64,000 nt of DNA from NCBI GenBank assembly GCA_024699715.1, contig JANPRD010000005.1:20284-84283 (forward strand), in the 5' to 3' direction. This document shows positions 18,382 to 26,962 of this stretch, piece after piece; positions within the stretch are counted from its first letter, which is position 1, and each line of letters begins with the position of its first letter. The position numbers and the translations under genes were made by a program. The stretch is from Candidatus Methanophagales archaeon (GTDB taxonomy: Archaea; Halobacteriota; Syntropharchaeia; Alkanophagales; Methanospirareceae). The notes beneath the pieces were generated by a model. That model saw nothing but the letters and a program-made list of their open reading frames with translations, did no database searches and was not told where the DNA came from.

Positions 18382-19788
18382 GAAGTGCTTTCTGTTAAAA
18401 ACATACCTGTACCTCCTGTTTTTTGCTAATAAATTTTTAATTTCTTTAAAATTAAAACCTAACTCTGAAAGTAAGCAAATCACTATAACAATTTTTAACT
18501 GTTGAGTTACATAATAGAGCTGTTCTCCATCAACAGCCTTTTCCCTCAAATTTTTGTCATAATGCGTTAAGTAATTTCTTGTATCTACAACTCTGTTAAT
18601 AAAAATATCTTTATTTTCAATAAAATCATCTACAACTTCTTTATACTTTTCAAATAAATCTTTTAATCTTTTTCGTAAAGAATATTCGTTACCATACTTT
18701 AATTTACTCTTCAGCTGCTTTCCTTAAAAGAAGGTTCTATAGCTAACTCATTAATGAATTCTTTAAATTTTTCATATATTGGCTCATAATCATCATCTGA
18801 TAGATATTTCCCTTCGAATTTGCGTCTATGGTAAGCTTCTATGGCTTGGATTAAACTTAAAAATTGATGTTGTAAATACATCCGAGGATTATATAGTGTT
18901 CCAAAATATAAATCATAAACCGGACCTAATGTATCGGCCTTTTCAAACCAATTCTTCAGGAAGTATCTCAAACCTATCAGAAATATCTTTAAAGGTAAAA
19001 AGCATATCTTGTGGATATAATGTCTTAGGTGTTTTAGAAACCTCTAGCGAATGGCGATATATTTCAACCTCAACTGGTAGATTATAGGGCATATCCTTTA
19101 TTGATTCAGTTATTCCTTTGACAGTCAATGGACAAACTGGTTCTGTAACTCCAAGGCTCAAAAAATTTTGAATGTGACGCATGATATTCCAGTATTCCTC
19201 CAAAGATTTTTCTACCGAATGTTCTATTCTTATATACGTTCTCTGTTTGATACTCGCTTCCTTTTGCACAATAGAATGTGTCGGACGAGTAACTTGAATT
19301 TCTATGAATATTTTACAATCTTCACCAATACTCGCCTGAATAGGTTCAGGTTCCTTGTATTTTATAACTATTTCTTTCTCATCAGGGTATTGTATGTTAA
19401 ACCCTGAAATATTAACCCACTCATCCAAATACGAGTAACGAATAGACAGTTCTCTAAATTTAATATCTTCGCTTTTCTGGAAGTGAGCTCCTACGAAAAT
19501 TTCATTAGCGTAGAACGAAGAAGTTAGCAATCCTGGGAAGCTTACATTTGATTTAGTTTTAGTTTCAAAACATTTAGTTTCAAAACATTTATGCAAAGTA
19601 ATTTTCTTTCCATTGGAGGAAATGCCCAGTATAATCTCAGGCTTCAAAATATCCTTGGTATCCTTAAAAGAACCTATCAATTTCAAAATGGCTCCTTCAT
19701 TAGGCGTAAACCTAAGTGTACCTGGAACCTGTTTTTCTGGTTTATCAGGAAGCCACCATATTCCTTCATATTCAAATTTGTCCATCAT
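18377..19788 (-). pseudogene. apeA: ApeA-like HEPN antiphage protein, two frameshifts
   Basis: The N-terminal domain (YEGIWWLPDKPEKQVPGTLRF) is characteristic of ApeA_NTD1 proteins, and the C-terminal part is a HEPN domain with QAIEAYHRRKF and the catalytic R-x4-H as RNYLTH (18562-18579). ApeA proteins are abortive-infection ribonucleases. The frame shifts at about 18960 (after DRFEILPEELV to LKNWFEKAD) and at about 18712 (after SFKESS to LKSKLKYGNEY); joined, the protein has about 465 residues and ends RYVFNRKHFR. The key R and H are intact. The gene fills the space between two attC-like sites. Indels may be sequencing errors or genuine inactivation. Confidence 0.75.
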
Positions 19789-19808
19789 ATCTTATCCCAT
19801 AGCATTTA

Positions 19809-19896
19809 CGATAACGGTTTCGGTATATGTGAAGTTCCAAGCGGAGCGAGGAATTTGGATGATGCGTTAGCGAAGTTGGATATGCACCTGTTATAC
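19809..19896 (-). repeat. attC-like palindromic site 2
   Basis: On the minus strand the site starts TATAAC-AGGTGCATAT and ends ATATACC-GAAACC-GTTATC, with an imperfect central stem including CTTCGC and GCTCCGC blocks. Outer boxes GATAAC (19810-19815) and GTTATA (19890-19895, + strand) are nearly complementary. Overall size (88 bases) and box order match site 1, as does the GCGGAGCGA inner sequence. The apeA start codon is only about 20 bases beyond its last box, as in integron cassettes. Pairing is weaker than in site 1. Confidence 0.5.
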
Positions 19897-20060
19897 GCAG
19901 CCAGACGCATTTTATAACACCTAAGATAGAGCGAGTGTTCATCTATATTACAAAATCCCATGTTAAAGTTCCATGTGCGCACTTTAGACCGCAGTAATAG
20001 TTAAGGCTCTCTCAAACATCTTCTTTCTTTTTGTTCATCGCTTCCAATGCTTTTGCAGCA

Positions 20061-20381
20061 CTACCGAGAGCAAGCACCCAACCAGAAGATGAATTCGGGG
20101 TCTTTTAGCCATTCCCTCAACGGATTTTTCACGCCTTCACTCAAAATTTTAAGAGCCTTCTCAAAGCCCCGTTTGAAAATTCTTGATGCTGGCGTCTCGT
20201 AAAGCATTTCAACGATTGCGAGAATTTTTTCAACGATGTTCGCATTTATTATGCTGCGAATCCTCGCATAACACAGCGATGCCATGTAAAATGCACGCTC
20301 AATCCCGCTCAATCGCCTCCAATTCCCGTTCCTGAGACCCTTCCTCATCGCCTCTCGCAGAAATCCGTATGTTATCTGCAT
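20061..20381 (-). CDS. Small hypothetical protein, probably leaderless
   Basis: Basic helical protein of 106 residues (QITYGFLREAMRKGLRNGN to FIFWLGACSR), not recognised. The ATG at 20381 is chosen because a strong TATA box, ATATTTATATATG, lies 25-35 bases upstream, which puts transcription initiation at about the start codon. No cassette-type site separates it from rlmH. Hydrophobic stretches such as VEKILAIVEMLY are helical and amphipathic, not transmembrane. About 165 bases of apparently non-coding DNA separate it from attC-like site 2. Confidence 0.55.
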   Translation of the reverse strand: MQITYGFLREAMRKGLRNGNWRRLSGIERAFYMASLCYARIRSIINANIVEKILAIVEMLYETPASRIFKRGFEKALKILSEGVKNPLREWLKDPEFIFWLGACSR

Positions 20382-20402
20382 TGTTCTGCAAAATCCTCCA
20401 CA

Positions 20403-20417
20403 CACATATATAAATAT
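20403..20417 (-). promoter_or_regulatory. TATA box of the 20381 gene
   Basis: GAATATTTATATATG on the minus strand is one of the best archaeal TATA matches in the window. Its spacing to the ATG at 20381 suggests a leaderless transcript. Confidence 0.6.
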
Positions 20418-20435
20418 TCCGCCATGCTGCTTCGG

Positions 20436-20876
20436 TTATTTTTTGTATTTCACGCCTTTTATCGTGAGTGCTTGCCTGTAAATCTGCTCAAGAAGCATCA
20501 CCCTGAAGAGCTCATGCGTGAATGTGAGCTTTGAGAATGAGATACGAGTGCCTTTTACATCAGAAGAAACGCCAAAAGGACCGCCTACAACAATAGAAAT
20601 GTCCTCGTAAATCGCATCTCTCACGATATTCAGCATGATTTCATCACTTACGAGCATTCCCTTCGGGTCTGTCACGAAAATTTTCCCTTTAAGCACATTT
20701 TTTATGCGAAATGCCTCTTCTTTTAGCCTTTTTTCCACAGATTCCGCCTTTGATGCGGGAATTTCATGAATTTCAGAGTGGAGAACGCCTCTCATACCGC
20801 TTAACCTCTTTAAAAAATATCTCTCAACTTCCCGAAAAGGCTCCGAAGAGCTCCCTACAAAAATGATGTGCAGCAT
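20436..20876 (-). CDS. rlmH: RlmH-like SPOUT rRNA methyltransferase
   Basis: Protein of 146 residues of the RlmH family, which in bacteria methylates N3 of 23S rRNA pseudouridine 1915. FVTDPKGMLVSDE, the SAM-binding IVVGGPFGVSSDVKG and the C-terminal FSKLTFTHELFRVMLLEQIYRQ are present in order. The final residues KGVKYKK correspond to the active-site region near the carboxyl terminus, where bacterial proteins end GHPYHR. RlmH is common in bacteria and patchy in archaea. It sits one base from the next gene and is likely co-transcribed with it. Confidence 0.85.
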   Translation of the reverse strand: MLHIIFVGSSSEPFREVERYFLKRLSGMRGVLHSEIHEIPASKAESVEKRLKEEAFRIKNVLKGKIFVTDPKGMLVSDEIMLNIVRDAIYEDISIVVGGPFGVSSDVKGTRISFSKLTFTHELFRVMLLEQIYRQALTIKGVKYKK

Positions 20877-20877
20877 T

Positions 20878-21690
20878 TTAACGCAGGAACTTACGCAGGA
20901 ATTTCAGGCTCTCAACGCCGTCCTCAAAGCTTTGCATCTCCGTGACGACGATGCCTGCGAAGTTTTTCAACACTGCGAGGACATCGCTCCAATTCACGCC
21001 ACCACGACCCAATGCGAGATGCTCATCGTTGCGACCGAAATTGTCGCTCACATGCACATGCACAACCCTCGCACCGCTTCTCTCGCCTTCGCCGCCAATT
21101 AATTTGAGGAATTCTTGGAGTGTGCCTGTTGCGAATGCATGACCAATATCGAGGCAGATGCCTATGTTTTCAGCATCCACCTCTTCAACGAGCCTCACAA
21201 GCTCTTCAGGTTTTCTGCAAAGCAACATTTCTTCAGGCGTCATGTTTTCAACCGCAACGCAAAGCCCGAAGTCAGATGCGAATTTGCAGATTTCTCGCAA
21301 AGCGGCTTTCTGCCTCTCCAAAACGGCATCTTCAGGCATCTGAACGCTCAACGGTGAGAGGCTTCCGGGATGAACAACACAAATTTCAGAGACGAAATCG
21401 TGGGCGAGTGCGATGCTCTGCTTCACCTGTCTCACGCTCTCTCGCCATATACCATCGTTCACAGATGCAATATTTATGTCGGAGAGCGGTGCGTGTAGCG
21501 AGATTTCAAGCGATGTCGTCTCGTGAATCTCCCTCAATTTCTCCTTGAACTCGCTTTCTTCGTCCTCACTGCCGAGACTTTGACTGCCTTCCGCAATCAC
21601 TTCCAAGCCGTCAAACCCAGCCTCTTCTACTTTGAACAGCCACTCCAGCGGGTCGCTCACACAATCTATGCAGGAAAAACTTATTTTCAT
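20878..21690 (-). CDS. Sugar phosphate isomerase/epimerase family (TIM barrel)
   Basis: Xylose-isomerase-like TIM barrel of 270 residues. Typical metal-site blocks: EISLHAPLSDINIA, ICVVHPGS, CVAVENMTPEE, IGICLDIGHAFATG, VVHVHVSDN and VTEMQSFE. The family includes sugar epimerases and endonuclease IV; lack of the endonuclease IV signatures points to a sugar or small-molecule isomerase. The start overlaps the end of mobB by four bases, so translation is coupled. A second member lies at 60659. Substrate unknown. Confidence 0.8.
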   Translation of the reverse strand: MKISFSCIDCVSDPLEWLFKVEEAGFDGLEVIAEGSQSLGSEDEESEFKEKLREIHETTSLEISLHAPLSDINIASVNDGIWRESVRQVKQSIALAHDFVSEICVVHPGSLSPLSVQMPEDAVLERQKAALREICKFASDFGLCVAVENMTPEEMLLCRKPEELVRLVEEVDAENIGICLDIGHAFATGTLQEFLKLIGGEGERSGARVVHVHVSDNFGRNDEHLALGRGGVNWSDVLAVLKNFAGIVVTEMQSFEDGVESLKFLRKFLR

Positions 21691-22169
21691 TTCACTCGCA
21701 CCTTGAAATCTTCAAGCGAGAGAATGAAATTGACAATCTCGTCCAATTCTTCTTCGCTCACTTCTGAATGTTGCATTCGCAACGCCACTCGCTCTTTTGC
21801 CTCGCCTTTTATCCCTTTAAGCACAATTTTTGGCAGTTCACTGCTCTTAAATCCCTCAACAATCAGGAAATCAACACCTTCCCGCTCCATCTCCTTCAAT
21901 AATTCATCCAACTCTTTTCGTTGCCTGCAAATTTTCATCGTAAAATCTTCAGAAACGCCGAGAACGACATCCGCACCCGCAGAAAACATCCTCTCCGTGT
22001 CTTTCAACCGCACCGCAGCGCCTCGCAGAGGAACAAAAGCAGGAAAATCTAAACGCTCCGCATGCTTCACGCAACCCACTTTCCCGTGCTTCTTCAAGCG
22101 TGGAATCAGTCGCTCAATCAAAGCCGTCTTTCCCGCATCCTTCGCTCCAACTACCGCAATTACTTTCAT
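21687..22169 (-). CDS. mobB: Molybdopterin-guanine dinucleotide biosynthesis protein MobB
   Basis: P-loop GTPase of 160 residues: KVIAVVGAKDAGKTALIERL, then KVGCVKHAE, and DFLIVEGFKSSELPKIVL, the usual MobB order. MobB assists attachment of GMP to molybdopterin, the cofactor form used by the FwdB enzyme encoded 5 kb away. The start is the ATG at 22169; an upstream in-frame extension is a low-complexity Lys/Glu/Gly stretch. It is the first gene of a run with the epimerase and rlmH genes. Confidence 0.88.
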   Translation of the reverse strand: MKVIAVVGAKDAGKTALIERLIPRLKKHGKVGCVKHAERLDFPAFVPLRGAAVRLKDTERMFSAGADVVLGVSEDFTMKICRQRKELDELLKEMEREGVDFLIVEGFKSSELPKIVLKGIKGEAKERVALRMQHSEVSEEELDEIVNFILSLEDFKVRVK

Positions 22170-22310
22170 TTCTTCACCCTTCTTTCTCCTTCCTTTGCCT
22201 TCTCCTTCTCTCCCCTTTTCCCCCACTCCCGCTTTCTCGCCTTCTCCCGTTTTCTTTCGCTCTCGCTTTGTTCTCTTGTTCTGCTCTTTTCCCTTTCTTC
22301 TTTTTTAAGA
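22170..22310. other. Pyrimidine-rich spacer between divergent mobB and ahaH
   Basis: About 130 bases almost purely C and T on the + strand, ending in a TTTTTTAAGA block immediately before ahaH. No hairpin is evident. It must contain the promoters of both divergent units, although only the T/A block resembles one. Confidence 0.4.
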
Positions 22311-22655
22311 ATGACGAAATTAAGGAAAATGGCTTCGGAGGTTGCGGAAGCACTCAAGCAAATAAGAGCGGGTGAGGAAGAAGCCCGCAGGATTGTGAGC
22401 GAAGCCAGAGAGCGTGCAGCGAAAATTCTTGCAGAGGCGGAGGAAGAGGCGAAAAGGATGAGTGAGCGGGCTCGTGAGGAAGAGCGGAGGCTCGCAGAGG
22501 AGATTTTTCAGCGTTTCGTGAAGGAGGGTGAGGCGGAGAAGGAGAAAATCATCGCAGATGCGGAAAAGGAGGCGAGAGCGTTGAAGGAGCAGGCGAGGAA
22601 GAACGAGGAGAAGGCGATTGAGGCGGTTCTTGAGGTGCTTCTCGGCTTTAGGTGA
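22311..22655 (+). CDS. ahaH: A-type ATP synthase subunit H
   Basis: Peripheral-stalk coiled-coil protein of 114 residues. It is nearly continuous heptad-repeat helix rich in Glu, Arg, Lys and Ala (EEARRIVSEARERAAKILAE, then EEEAKRMSERAREEERRLAE), as in AhaH of methanogens. It pairs with subunit E to form the outer stalk that holds the catalytic head. The ATG at 22311 or the one at 22329 (MASEVAEAL) could start it. ahaE follows 13 bases after the stop. Confidence 0.8.
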   Translation: MTKLRKMASEVAEALKQIRAGEEEARRIVSEARERAAKILAEAEEEAKRMSERAREEERRLAEEIFQRFVKEGEAEKEKIIADAEKEARALKEQARKNEEKAIEAVLEVLLGFR

Positions 22656-22668
22656 GGAGGTGGTCTTC

Positions 22669-23373
22669 TTGGGCGTCGGCGAGATTTTGGAGCGAATAAA
22701 GGAGGAGGCTTCTGCGGAGCGTGAGCGAATTTTAAGAGAGGCGGAGGAGCAGGCGAAGGAAATATTGGAGGAGGCGAAGACTTCGTTGGAGAAGCGGAGG
22801 CTCGCCGTGAAGATGCGTGAAGAAAAGAGAGGCGAAGAGGAGAAGATGCGGATTATTCGCTCCGCAAGGCTGGAAGCACGCCGCATAAAATGGTCTGCGG
22901 AGCAAGAAATCACGAATGAGGTATTTGAAAACGCAAAAAAGAGGATAAAAGAGGTGAAGGAGGAAGGCTTTAAGGGCAAATCTTACAGGGAAATCCTCGC
23001 AGGTCTCGTCAAAGAGGCTGCAATTAGCATCTCTTCACCGCTCACTGCGGGAGAAACTGCGACGGGAGAAACTGCGGAGAATGCGGTAAAAGAGAGAGAA
23101 AGCGAAGAGAGCGAAGAGTTAGAAGTGCTTGTCAGCGAGGAGGATGCGAATTTCGTCAGCCAATCGCTACTTGACAAAATTTCAGCGGAAATCTCAAAAG
23201 AGGAGGGGATAAAAATCCACTTATCGCTCTCTACAGAGCGGATAAAAGCATCAGGAGGCGTTATAGTGAGGAGGAAAGATGGGAAAGTGGAAGTAAACAA
23301 CACTTTTGAGAAGCGAATGGAGCGTTTTATGCCCATATTAAGGGAGAATGTTGCTCGTATTTTGTGGAAATGA
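22669..23373 (+). CDS. ahaE: A-type ATP synthase subunit E
   Basis: Peripheral-stalk subunit of about 234 residues. The N-terminal half is a long coiled coil (ERIKEEASAERERILREAEE onward); the C-terminal half is the globular E domain ending KRMERFMPILRENVARILW, a strong family signature. A TTG start at 22669 is preferred, as GGAGG lies 8 bases before it; upstream codons overlap ahaH. An unusual Thr/Glu/Ser-rich insert (GETATGETAENAV, then EESEELE) lies in the linker. The end overlaps ahaF. Confidence 0.88.
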   Translation: MGVGEILERIKEEASAERERILREAEEQAKEILEEAKTSLEKRRLAVKMREEKRGEEEKMRIIRSARLEARRIKWSAEQEITNEVFENAKKRIKEVKEEGFKGKSYREILAGLVKEAAISISSPLTAGETATGETAENAVKERESEESEELEVLVSEEDANFVSQSLLDKISAEISKEEGIKIHLSLSTERIKASGGVIVRRKDGKVEVNNTFEKRMERFMPILRENVARILWK

Positions 23374-23705
23374 TAGCGATAATCGCAGATAAGGACACCG
23401 CAACAGGCTTCAGACTCGCAGGAATCTCCCGCATTTACGAATTCAGCGAGAAAGAAGGCGAGAACGCTGCAACGCATGAAAATCTCTCACGAACACTTGA
23501 AAAACTCGCAAATGAATGCTCAATAATCATTATAACGGAGCGACTTGCGGAGAAAGTAAGGGGTAAAATAAGGGAAATTAACGCAAACAAGCGAGGAGTT
23601 GCGCCAATTATTGTTGAAATTCCCGACAAAAGAGGGGCAATAGAGAAGGAGATGGATGAAATAAGCAGGCTAATAAAGCGTGCTGTCGGCATCGCCATAA
23701 AGTAA
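23370..23705 (+). CDS. ahaF: A-type ATP synthase subunit F
   Basis: Central-stalk subunit of 111 residues with a Rossmann-like fold: IAIIADKDTATGFRLAGI is the standard opening and IIIITERLAEKVR a standard middle; PIIVEIPDKRG completes it. The start overlaps the end of ahaE, so translation is coupled. In most methanogens ahaC lies between E and F and ahaA-B-D follow; here C, A, B and D are not adjacent and the next gene faces the other way. Confidence 0.9.
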   Translation: MIAIIADKDTATGFRLAGISRIYEFSEKEGENAATHENLSRTLEKLANECSIIIITERLAEKVRGKIREINANKRGVAPIIVEIPDKRGAIEKEMDEISRLIKRAVGIAIK

Positions 23706-23718
23706 GCCATAAAGTAAT

Positions 23719-24777
23719 TCACATCAAGAAGAAGCCTCTCTTCCGCCTACGCAGCAGGTAAATGAAAAAAGGGACGCCGAAGAAAGCGGTAATAATGCCG
23801 ACGGGCATCTCACCTACGGAGAGTGTCATGTCAAGGAATCGGACAAGCGTGTCAGCCCAAACAAGCAGGATGCCTCCTGAGAGTGCAGAAGCAGGTAGAA
23901 GGATGCGGTGGTCTGCTCCCACGAGAATTCTTGTGATATGCGGGATGACCAATCCAACGAATCCAATCAGACCGCTGAAAGAGACCGCTGCTGCGGTGAC
24001 GAATGCGGAGAGGACGAGAAGCGTCGCTTTCGCTCGCTCAACATTCACGCCGAGTGTCTTTGCGGTCTCTTCGCCGAGCAGCATTGCGTTCAAATCACGA
24101 GCATAAAATAAGAAAAGCGGGAATATTCCGAGAACGAGCGGAAATACTATTTTTACCGCTTCCCAATCCGCAAGTGGAAGCCTTCCTCCGAAGAGCCAAC
24201 TCATAATACGATGCACATCTCTCCCCATCATATACATGAAAAAGCTCAAAACGGCATTTAAAAGGAAAGAAACTGCTATTCCAGTGAGCAGTAAAGTTTC
24301 CAAATGTATTCTACCGCCCACTCTTGAGAGCGAATAAACGAAAAATGTTGAGAGAATTGCACATACAAAAGCAAAAAATGGGGTAGAATATACGCCAAGG
24401 AAGTGAGGTATGAATGCGATTGAGAGTGCTGCTCCCACTGCTGCACCAGAAGCGGTGCCGATGATGTAAGGGTCAGCCATCGGATTCTTGAACAATCCCT
24501 GCATCGCCACTCCCGCAACAGAGAGAGCGAAGCCCACAAGAAATCCCAAAAATATGCGAGGCATCCTAAATTCAAATATTATTTTCTCGTATTTTGATTG
24601 TATCGGCGCATCGCAAATACCCATCTTACTGCAAAATATCTTCACTATTTGCATCGGTGGTATATAAACATTCCCTACCGCAGTCGCAAGTAAGATTGTT
24701 AAAAATGAAAATACGACCAAATAAACGATAATCATCTTCCAATGTAAGAATTTCCTGATAATTATGTTGTTGTTCAT
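23719..24777 (-). CDS. btuC: FecCD/BtuC-type ABC transporter permease
   Basis: Integral membrane permease of 352 residues with about ten membrane spans. Family blocks: EFRMPRIFLGFLVGFALSVA, MQGLFKNPMADPYIIG, SFSGLIGFVGLVIPHITR and GEMPVGIITAFFGVPFFIYL. It imports vitamin B12, haem or an iron chelate across the membrane. The likely solute-binding protein is encoded 0.8 kb away on the same strand, with a radical SAM gene between; no ATPase gene is in the window. The ATG at 24777 begins NNNIIIRKFLHWK; further in-frame upstream sequence is not membrane-like. Confidence 0.9.
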   Translation of the reverse strand: MNNNIIIRKFLHWKMIIVYLVVFSFLTILLATAVGNVYIPPMQIVKIFCSKMGICDAPIQSKYEKIIFEFRMPRIFLGFLVGFALSVAGVAMQGLFKNPMADPYIIGTASGAAVGAALSIAFIPHFLGVYSTPFFAFVCAILSTFFVYSLSRVGGRIHLETLLLTGIAVSFLLNAVLSFFMYMMGRDVHRIMSWLFGGRLPLADWEAVKIVFPLVLGIFPLFLFYARDLNAMLLGEETAKTLGVNVERAKATLLVLSAFVTAAAVSFSGLIGFVGLVIPHITRILVGADHRILLPASALSGGILLVWADTLVRFLDMTLSVGEMPVGIITAFFGVPFFIYLLRRRKRGFFLM

Positions 24778-24833
24778 TTTTAATCCTCTGCTTTGCGTTC
24801 TCTTTGCTCTTTCCTGTGGCACATTCAAGTGAC

Positions 24834-25634
24834 TTACACAAGCAGAGTTCTTCCCTGCTCTTTCTCGTTTCCGAAGAGGCATGAAACATTTCTCAGATGC
24901 TCTTTCGCAATTTTCAACGCTTTCTCCATTTCTTCGCAGCGAGGAGAACGCCAAATCGCACCATGAACGGGAACATAAGCGTCTATTCTGTATGGAATTT
25001 CATCATCTATTTCGGAAATGAAGCGTGCTATCCGCCTTATTTCATCGCAGTCAATATATGAAGGTATGAAAATGCTCTCCGCTCTCAAACTTAATCCATA
25101 ATTTTTGCAGAAGTTATATGCAATAATGAAATTTTTCAGCACCCTCCTGTTCGGGAAACCTGTGAAATCCCTGTGAATTTCATCAGATATTGCCTTCAGA
25201 GATATGCAAACATCGTCAAAATGAAATAGATGCTCCTCAGTCAGCGAATAAGCATTCGTGAGCAATACATTTCGCATGCCTAATTCTTCCTTGCAGAACT
25301 CCGCAATTTCAGGCATTTCATCATGCACCGTAGGCTCTCCTCCCATGAAAATCGCAAGCGATGCATCTAAAATGCTCAATTTTCGCAGAACTTCGCCCAT
25401 TAGCATCGTCCTGCTCGGAATTCTCTCATTCTTTCGTATGCATCCTTTGCATTTGAAGTTGCAATTCCTGAAGAATATGCATACTGACTTCAATTCTGGG
25501 TTGAATGTGATGCGATATACGCCTGTCCTTTCGCAACAATGCTGAAAATGAAGCGGTAGGCGAAAATTTTCAACGACATGACTGCTTGCCTCTCTGCCCT
25601 CTCCGCTGTGGAGTTCATTCATTTTTTGTCGCAC
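24834..25634 (-). CDS. Radical SAM protein (activating-enzyme-like)
   Basis: Protein of 266 residues with the radical SAM iron-sulfur motif as CNFKCKGC (C-x3-C-x2-C), preceded by LKSVCIFFRNCNF. IFMGGEPTVHDEMPEIAEFC is the SAM-contact GGEP segment. The organisation resembles pyruvate formate-lyase activating enzyme and MoaA-like small radical SAM proteins. Substrate unknown. It overlaps the end of the btuF-like gene by about 16 bases and precedes btuC, so the three form one unit; a role in corrinoid or metal-cofactor remodelling is only inference from that. Confidence 0.8.
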   Translation of the reverse strand: MRQKMNELHSGEGREASSHVVENFRLPLHFQHCCERTGVYRITFNPELKSVCIFFRNCNFKCKGCIRKNERIPSRTMLMGEVLRKLSILDASLAIFMGGEPTVHDEMPEIAEFCKEELGMRNVLLTNAYSLTEEHLFHFDDVCISLKAISDEIHRDFTGFPNRRVLKNFIIAYNFCKNYGLSLRAESIFIPSYIDCDEIRRIARFISEIDDEIPYRIDAYVPVHGAIWRSPRCEEMEKALKIAKEHLRNVSCLFGNEKEQGRTLLV

Positions 25635-26935
25635 CTCTTGCGCATTCTTCGCAGAATGAAAACAAAAGAAATGGCGAAAACGCCTACGAATAGTTCAAAG
25701 CCCGCTGTGCTGACCTCCTCTTTCTTCTCTGTTCTATTACCGCATACACCTTTCAAATATTCATGAACAATCTCTATTGCATCAACTATTCTCGGTCCCG
25801 GTCGTGATACAATGTCCGCATCAATCTTGTAAACCCTGCCTTCTCGCACAGCATCAACACTTTTGAACCTCTCATCGCTCATTATTCGGTCATAATCAGG
25901 ACACATATTACCCATTTCATTACATATTATCACTTGTGGGTTCAGCTCTATGATTTTCTCGGCGCTTATTTGGAAATATCCTTCCTTATAATCGGCAATA
26001 TTATCACCTCCCGCAATCTCAATTATCTCATCAGGAAATGTCCCTTCTCCCGCCGTCCAAAATTCGCCACATGTCTGAAATACTCGCGGTTTATTCCCCT
26101 CTTTCTCGCATAATACATCCTCTTTCACTCTCTCTATGCGGCTTTTCATGCTTTTAACAAGCGAACTCGCATTATCTCTGTTCCCTGTAATCTCTCCAAT
26201 CACTTCTATATACTTATATATATCATCAATATGCCTCGCATGCGTCCCATAAACTTTATAACCTGCTTCTACCAACCTTTTTATCACATCTTCGGGATTT
26301 CCATACGCAGAAACTATTAAATCAGGCTCTAAAGCGACGATTTTCTCAAAACTCGGCGTTGAGAATCCTCCTATTACCCCTATTTTCCCCTCTTTCTTCA
26401 GCTCTTCAACCTCAGGTGGATAATTGCAGTATTCAGTTACACCAACAACATTTTCTCCTGCTCCTACTGCAAACAGAATCTCAGTGCAGGATGGGGCTAA
26501 AGAGACGATTCTTCTGGGCTTATCCGCAATACGAAGCGTGTAATTCTCAAGACCTCCGAACTCACGAACAGCATTCTCATCGCCTACCACCAAATAAGCG
26601 GTCAAATTCCACCGAAATTGTGTCGTGTTCGCACCGCAAGAACCCACAACAGAAATGTTATATCTGCCATATTCTCCGAAATAATGAGAGAAATTTGAGG
26701 ATTTTCCCTCACTCTCTTCTTTAAGTTCTCCATTTAAGAACCATGACCATGTGCAAACCTTATCAGAAGAGATGCCAAATTCCACTTCCTTACCTTCTCC
26801 GATGGAAATATCCACTGAAATATTTTTTGAAGCGTTTCCTGTTATGCTGTTCCAAGCCGAGAATTCCGCTGAAGCGGCGGGAAAAAGGAGAAGGACTGAG
26901 AATAGAAGGAGAAGCAGCGAGAAAATCGCTCGCAT
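25619..26935 (-). CDS. btuF: BtuF/FepB-type solute-binding protein with membrane anchor
   Basis: Secreted binding protein of 438 residues. A signal peptide (RAIFSLLLLLFSVLLLFPAA) is followed by an N-terminal Asn-rich domain and then the periplasmic-binding fold: PRRIVSLAPSCTEILFAVG, VGVTEYCNYPPEVEELKK, PDLIVSAYGNPEDV, GDNIADYKEGYFQIS. The C-terminus AGFELFVGVFAISFVFILRR plus KRCDKK is a hydrophobic-basic tail like an archaeal PGF-CTERM anchor. Many N-glycosylation sequons are present. It supplies substrate (B12 or iron chelate) to the permease downstream. Confidence 0.88.
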   Translation of the reverse strand: MRAIFSLLLLLFSVLLLFPAASAEFSAWNSITGNASKNISVDISIGEGKEVEFGISSDKVCTWSWFLNGELKEESEGKSSNFSHYFGEYGRYNISVVGSCGANTTQFRWNLTAYLVVGDENAVREFGGLENYTLRIADKPRRIVSLAPSCTEILFAVGAGENVVGVTEYCNYPPEVEELKKEGKIGVIGGFSTPSFEKIVALEPDLIVSAYGNPEDVIKRLVEAGYKVYGTHARHIDDIYKYIEVIGEITGNRDNASSLVKSMKSRIERVKEDVLCEKEGNKPRVFQTCGEFWTAGEGTFPDEIIEIAGGDNIADYKEGYFQISAEKIIELNPQVIICNEMGNMCPDYDRIMSDERFKSVDAVREGRVYKIDADIVSRPGPRIVDAIEIVHEYLKGVCGNRTEKKEEVSTAGFELFVGVFAISFVFILRRMRKRCDKK

Positions 26936-26962
26936 TCCGGCTCAACCTCCTTTTGTGTTGTT

